From assembly GCA_949130485.1 (NCBI GenBank), contig OX422185.1, positions 12,281,967 to 12,345,966 of the forward strand: DNA of 64,000 nt, given 5' to 3'. The number at the start of each line of letters is the position of its first letter. The first letter of the stretch is position 1. Below the pieces are notes generated by a model. That model searched no databases. It saw only the letters and a program-made list of their open reading frames with translations, and had not been told where the DNA came from. This DNA is from Agelas oroides. Taxonomy: Eukaryota; Porifera; Demospongiae; Agelasida; Agelasidae. The translations under genes were made by a program, and so were the position numbers. Below are positions 52,089 through 64,000 of this stretch, in pieces.

Positions 52089-52419
52089 ACACATTTGAGG
52101 ACAGACAGGTACGGGAATGAATTGATATCGAAAGGCATGCCATATCAACTCGAGAGCAAACGTCATGCCTATACTATTGTTCACAAGACAGTGATCAATT
52201 CTAGTTAACACACAAGTACAATCATATGCACTGCTGCGCTGAGGGTTTGGCTCTTCAGTGCCTTTCATTTGGTTTGCAATTAATATAATACACAGAAGAA
52301 GAAGAATGGCCCTTTTCTGTGGCAAACCAAAGAACCAAAAATGGGGAAGGCGAGGCCAGGTTCTGAAGTTTTGGAACCACATATCATGAAAAATGTTGTT
52401 TTTTTTAAATTTTTTACAG
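52089..52419. other. Intergenic DNA before the Pmp-like pseudogene
   Basis: No supported gene. Open frames on either strand here are short and have no recognisable motif. The last 40 bases are T-rich and end in TTTTTTACAG at 52,410-52,419, a good splice-acceptor sequence directly before the first recognisable residues of the pseudogene, so an upstream signal-peptide exon may have existed. Confidence 0.5.
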
Positions 52420-53634
52420 TCATTTTATGTGGGCTCAGTCGGCACCATTTGTTGCCCTTGTGGCATCAACACCTACTGCTCTGGTGACAATGTTTACTGT
52501 GTTACACCGACTCAACCCAATGCCACCTCATGCTCCTTGTGCTCTCCCAAATCAAACCACTGCACCACACTCTCAGCTCATATGCACAAGAAGCTGAAAT
52601 GTATTTCACCTCCAACACCACTATGTCATTCTTGCTAGATAATCATGCTCTTGATGTTAGCATCATAGTTGCCAATGTATCCAGACTGATGATGTGTGGA
52701 GAGTTTTCCTCAGACAGTATAGCAACAATTGGTCGCGATGGATCAGCTGGGTTCAGTTTCACAAATGCGTTGGGCATCAATATTTATTCTTTAGCTTTTA
52801 CCTCTCGCAACAGGTCCTGGAGTTGTGATAGTTGTCCAGATGGTAACTCGGCTCTGCATTTGCAATCAACACAATAGGCTAAACTGGTTAACTGTTCCTT
52901 CCATGATAACTTTAACACTGCACTTACTGTACATAACACCAACATTACACTAGCAGAAAGCAATGAGTTTATACATAACCAATCACGGTGAATGTGAGTC
53001 ATTTAGTGGGAGGTGTGAATTAGGGTGTGGTGTGGTGCAGGAGCAGCTCACTATACTTTACTGGAACCAACAACTTCATTGGCAACTCAACAGAATATGG
53101 TAGTGCAATCTATGTGGAAACTAACACGTCATTGAGTTTCACTGGTACAAGTAATTTTAGCAGCAGGTTATGAATCTATGCAGCAGACAGTGTTGTTGTT
53201 GCCTTCAATGGAAATAACAACTTCTTTAGCAACTCCGATGGTGCAATCCATGTGCTAAACAATATTTCAATGAGTTTTACTGGTACCAGTAATTTTAATC
53301 ATAACTCGGCACACAGTGGTGGCGCAATCTATGCTGTTGACAATGTTGTACTTCAATGGAACCAACAATTTTACTAACAATTCGGCAAACAACGGTGGTG
53401 TAATCTATTCAGTAGCCAACGCATCTCTAATTTTCACCGGAATTAGCAACTTCAGTGGCAACTCTGCAATGCTAGGTAGAGCAATTGCTGCAAAACTTAA
53501 CAGCACACTGACATTCAATGGTAATGTTAGTTATACTAACAATGGACATGATACCAATAGATTGTATACACATATAGATGGAGATAGCTGTGGAGGGGCA
53601 ATGCATCTAGCAGTTAATTCCTTTCCATTTTACC

Positions 53635-54081
53635 CAGTGGCGGATTTAGAAATTTAGAAAGGGGGGTCCACTGGTGCGCGAAGCGCAGGCAAAAATGTTT
53701 GGGTTGCCACGCCCACTTCTGGTCACGTGAATGGATTCATGACACACGTAATTATTGTGTCTGACCTGAGTATTAGTCTCGTGCCCAGCCTATTTTTCGC
53801 ACGCAGAGGGGAAAAATAGTCTGGGCACGAGACTACCGAAGTTAGACAAGGTGACTTGTCCAGTGCTGGAGACTAAAAATAGCTGGAAGTCCGAACTGAA
53901 TATCTCGAAGCAACTCTAGGCCTAGTCAAACGTCTGGAGATCAGTAAGGAACTGATACGTGAGTGTGTTGTTGCTGCATGCCACTGCTGCATAATCATTT
54001 GATGGACTCGTGCAGTTATGTACACAAAAGTACACTACTAGCCGCCAAAGGGGGGTACCCCCCCTAAAAAATCCGCCACTG
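53635..54081. mobile_element. Non-autonomous hAT-like element in the pseudogene
   Basis: A 447-bp insertion begins CAGTGGCGGATTT and ends with its reverse complement AAATCCGCCACTG, a 13-bp perfect terminal inverted repeat followed by G-rich and C-rich tracts. TTACC flanks it on both sides (53,630-53,634 and 54,082-54,086). CAGTGGCGG ends are common for hAT-type short elements, but those normally make 8-bp duplications, so the 5-bp repeat leaves the superfamily open. There is no coding capacity. It interrupts the beta-helix region, and coding similarity resumes directly after the right TTACC. Confidence 0.88.
53774..53835. repeat. 62-bp fold-back nested in the hAT-like element
   Basis: Two 25-bp arms, TAGTCTCGTGCCCAGCCTAT plus TTTTC and its inverse, face each other across 12 bases with one mismatch. 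Half of a similar sequence, TAGTCTTGTGTCCAGACTAC, sits at the satellite edge (50,698-50,717). It may be a very small inverted-repeat element or part of the host element. Confidence 0.8.
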
Positions 54082-56261
54082 TTACCCCACACAATTGTGC
54101 TATGGGAATACAATCATGCAACTTTAGGTGGTGCCATCTAATAGGTCTTTAATGCTAACCCCCTCATTTACTGTGCTCAGATTGCGACATACATGCCTAA
54201 ACAAGAATGCTTCTTTCAACTTTCTAGCCAGAATCTGTCCAGTGGTATCAATGTCCAACTTGTTTTCAAGAACAATTCTGCTGATGCTGCAGGAAGTGTG
54301 TTATATGGTGGTGCAATAGATAACATACTGGTATGGATGACTCCTATAACTCAGGAAAAGTGTTTGACATGCTAGTCCAATATGGAGATGACAACAAAAC
54401 TTCAAAAATTGCTTCTGACCCATTTCACATATGCCTATGTGAGAACAATCACCCAAATTGTAGTGTGTCAAGGAAAACACTTGTCAGTATACCCTGGTGA
54501 AACATTTCAAGTTTCAGTATTTTCTACAGGACAGAGAAATGGAACAGTTCCATCACAAGTACGAAGTCATTTAAGTACAGGCAGGCTTCTAAGTTCTCAA
54601 TACACCCAGCAAACTGCACAGACCTGCACCACACTCAGCTACACCGTGTTTTCACTGCAGAATGTAACCCTAGAGTTGGATGCAGATGGACCATGTTCAA
54701 CGTTTGGGGATAAACTTGTTCTGCTGTTGAATGAAAGTCAGTACTGCCCACCTGGATTTGTGCTTAGCTTAGATGAAAATTCATGCGTTGTGACAAGATA
54801 CTTCAAAAATATACAAACCAATGCAATATAACAAATGGACTTAGACAAATAACACGCAAGTCCAGTGACCCATTTTGGGTTGGGTATGATCAATCTCAAG
54901 GAGTAACTGTCCATCCATACTGCCCCTTTGATTTCTCTGTCTCTGATACAGTGGCCTTTTCTCTGAACAGTACAAATGTCAGACAAGCAATGTGCATTCA
55001 ACAGGTCAGGCCTCTTGTGTGGGGCTTGCAAAGCCAACTATAGTCTTGTACTAGGCACTTCTCACTGCAAGAGATGCACTAACAATCATCTTGACTTGCT
55101 CATCCCTTTTGCACTAATGGGCATTGCACTGGTCTTCTTGCTCCTTGTCTGCAAGCTGACAGTGGCCGAAGGAACACTAAGTGGCCTAGTGTTCTATGCT
55201 AACATTGTTGGAGTCAATCATACTATCTTTCTGCCTGCACAATCTACTGATGGTTTATCCACCTTCATTGCATGGATTAACCTTGACATTGGTATTGAGA
55301 CGTGCTTCTATAATGAAATGAATGCATACACCAAGACATGGTTCCAATTTGTGTTCCCTGTATATATTTGGATGCTAGTGGGACTCATAATCTTTATAGC
55401 CATTTCTCACAAAGGTTTGGAAACCTGCTAGGCATGAGCCCAGTTTCTGTATTGGGTACGCTCATCCTCCTTTCATATACAAAGGTCCTCCGCACATTGA
55501 TCACTGCAGTTTCTTTCGCCAGCCTTAAATATCCAGAAGGTAGTTACGCCAGAAGAGTGTGACTGCATGATGCAAATGTTGACTATCTTGTTGGTAAACA
55601 CATCCCACTCTTCCTTGTGGCAGTGCTTGTCTTCTTCTTCCTTACACTCAATCTCTTGCTTCTCTTTGGTCAGTGGCTGCCGGCCATATCACATTTGAAG
55701 TTCTTCTCATGGGTCAACAGTGCCAGACTGAAACCATTTATGGATTTGTATCATGCCCCCTACAAAGCACAACATCGCTACTGGCCTGGACTGCTGCTTG
55801 TGCTTCGCTTTTTTCTTCTTCTAGCATTTGCTTTCAATCGTCAGCAAGACCCCAGTATTAACCTCCTTGCAATTGTAGTGGGAGCAGGGATCCTTCAACT
55901 GTGGGCCTGGGTCAATGGTGGGGTGGTGTCTAGATGCACTGGAAGGTTCATTTGCTATGAACTTGATTGTGCTAGGTGTTGCCACCTACCATGTCTAACT
56001 TTCAGGAGGAAATCAACTTAATTGCAGTTGGGTACATCTCTGTATGCATGGCACTTGTGACATTCATAGGAATTCTTGCCTATCATATCTTTCAGCAACT
56101 AAAGTCCACTAACTTGTGGCAGAAAGTGACTAGAGTACAAGTGAACCTCAAAGCTTAATAAGAAATCCCAACAAGCAGCAGATCCTCAAGGTTCCGCCAA
56201 ATTGGAAGACTCTAATGATTTGCTTCGTGAATATTTGCTTGAAGGATCTGCCACAGCCTAG

Positions 56262-57244
56262 ATGCAGTGTTACTCAAGCTCCTTAATTCTTGCAGCTGTT
56301 TCTATGGTTTGCACTACTAGTACACAAACTCTGTGTTATTTTGCTTTTGTAGTTACATATATATACCTACAGTCATTAGGGTTTCAGATAGTGTCATTTG
56401 TGTTTTAGAATCTACATGTTATCTGTTAGCACATTCTCTAGGCTACACAAACATCATTGCAATTATAGTGACTGGAAGAATGCATGACATTCTGAGGGAT
56501 AGCTTTGAACAGTATCTGAGAAGTAGAGTTAGTAGTTGTGCATGGTTGGAACAGTCACAGCATTAACAGCATCACCAGATTGTACATGTCCAAGTTTGCC
56601 AATAATGCATTGCAGCAATTAACTCCAACCTTCCCCAAAGCAATTTTGCCCTCATGGCCAAGGAAGATTTCATTTGTTTATGGCATGAGGCATAAAAAGA
56701 TCTTAGGTGTATGCAGTCCTGTACAAGCACCAATGCATGCTAAAATTTGACTGGTAAGTTGTTATAATAGCTCACCTTCATGGATGCATCCATGTGCAAT
56801 ATGTACGCAAGATTCAAATGTACATGTATGAGGTTGTCAGTTCTACTAACATGTCATGTAGTATGCACAGACGGTAGTTAAGAGGCTACTGAAGCCTAGC
56901 TGCCCAAACACTTAAGATTTTGTGCTACAGTTTACCTCAAGTACAACTAGAAGACTTTACCAGTGATACTGTAGCATATACATGTATTGTGCAAACTGCT
57001 GCATTATTGTTTTGGCATTTATGAAACAAATGGCTCTGCATACAGTCAGAAATTATTCACAACAGGTTTAGTAATAATGTGTGCATACAGTTGAAACATC
57101 ATATGCAGAGAAAACAAAATTAACTGAAAACATTAATTCCTGTACAAAAACTAAGTTAGCCTTTGCTATTAACAATTCATCTTCTTGAAAACACATCAGT
57201 AGCTACTTGAGCAGCTATACATTAATTTTCCTACTAAAATCTGT
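56262..57244. other. Intergenic DNA between pseudogene and kinase gene
   Basis: Low-GC DNA between two convergent genes: the plus-strand pseudogene ends at 56,261 and the minus-strand kinase stop codon is at 57,245. It should hold the 3' UTR of the kinase. I see no AATAAA on the minus strand in the first 200 bases after the stop; AATAAT-like words occur near 57,075 and 57,010. No coding sequence, RNA gene or transposon end was recognised. Confidence 0.5.
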
Positions 57245-63990
<6,746 letters not shown>

Positions 63991-64000
63991 ATCTAACAGA

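Larger units (their letters stand above)
52420..56261 (+). pseudogene. Decayed Pmp-like beta-helix/multi-pass membrane protein gene
   Basis: One gene can be followed across frames. An N-terminal part has VTPTQPNATSC, then YAQEAEMYFTSNTTMSFLL and VANVSRLMMCGE. Beta-helix repeats follow at about 53,040-53,560 (FTGTNNF, NSAHSGGAIY, FNGTNNFTNNSANNGG). Next come CFFQLSSQNLSSGI, VFKNNSADAAGSVLYGGAI and CPPGFVLSLDENSC, then FWVGYDQSQG and NRSGLLCGACK. Last is a module of several membrane helices (LLIPFALMGIALVFLLLVC, FQFVFPVYIWMLVGLIIFI, YHAPYKAQHRYWPGLLLVL, VTFIGILAYHIFQQ). I recall this layout as a large sponge family of unknown function, presumably surface proteins. Frame breaks are near 52,572, 53,345, 54,480, 54,780, 54,980, 55,405, 55,930 and 56,020. 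Stops include 53,171, 55,560 (TGA where relatives have Trp) and one near 55,997. An insertion lies at 53,635-54,081. The tail ends at TAG 56,259-56,261. Confidence 0.85.

Noticed and set aside
52077..52382. Minus-strand 101-codon ORF as a membrane protein
   Set aside because: It has no homology I recognise, overlaps the zinc-ribbon ORF end, and its composition is that of chance AT-rich DNA.

Overview
The window is eukaryotic and most likely from a demosponge. Three things point there: a partial, intron-rich JNK-type MAP kinase gene; a decayed gene combining Pmp-like (FxxN/GGAI) beta-helix repeats with a multi-pass membrane module, a family I recall as large in sponge genomes such as Amphimedon; and an APE-type non-LTR retrotransposon with a 2A-like motif and a PHD finger. 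The species was inferred from memory of these families, not from a search.

Positions 1-50,693 are a giant satellite array interrupted once by a retrotransposon. The array is built from 10-11 bp words with a CTCTAC core, usually grouped into ~31 or ~41 bp units carrying one CCATGG. On top of this lie nested, nearly identical segmental duplications: 1-4,911 recurs at 18,185-23,100; a 2,705-bp unit lies in tandem at ~23,100-28,509; and ~410-15,585 recurs at ~28,510-44,270. Smaller tandem units of 185, 545, 957, 990 and 2,688 bp sit inside these. Apparent plus-strand ORFs of 60-117 codons in the array (MTLLHSTMALLDSTTLYHGS-type peptides) are a by-product of the repeat and are not annotated as genes.

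A minus-strand LINE (about 45,344-48,606) lies in the array. Its single long ORF has a 2A-like motif, PHD finger, APE endonuclease and reverse transcriptase, with one frameshift near the C-terminus. Its first ATG lies in satellite DNA. The array resumes at 48,607, contains a ~100-bp inverted patch at 50,106-50,210, and ends near 50,693.

From 50,694 to 57,244 the DNA is unique to mildly repetitive. It holds a near-palindrome, a GT-rich tandem repeat, two partial copies of a small zinc-ribbon coding sequence, an interstitial (CCCTAA)8 tract, and the pseudogene at 52,420-56,261, which is split by a short hAT-like insertion.

From 57,245 to the right edge the minus strand carries the 3' seven coding exons of a JNK-like kinase, from the DFG motif to the stop codon. 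All splice phases fit. Its introns are full of short inverted-repeat elements, a tRNA-like fold-back, (CA)n and long polypurine tracts next to splice acceptors. The upstream part of the kinase lies beyond the window.
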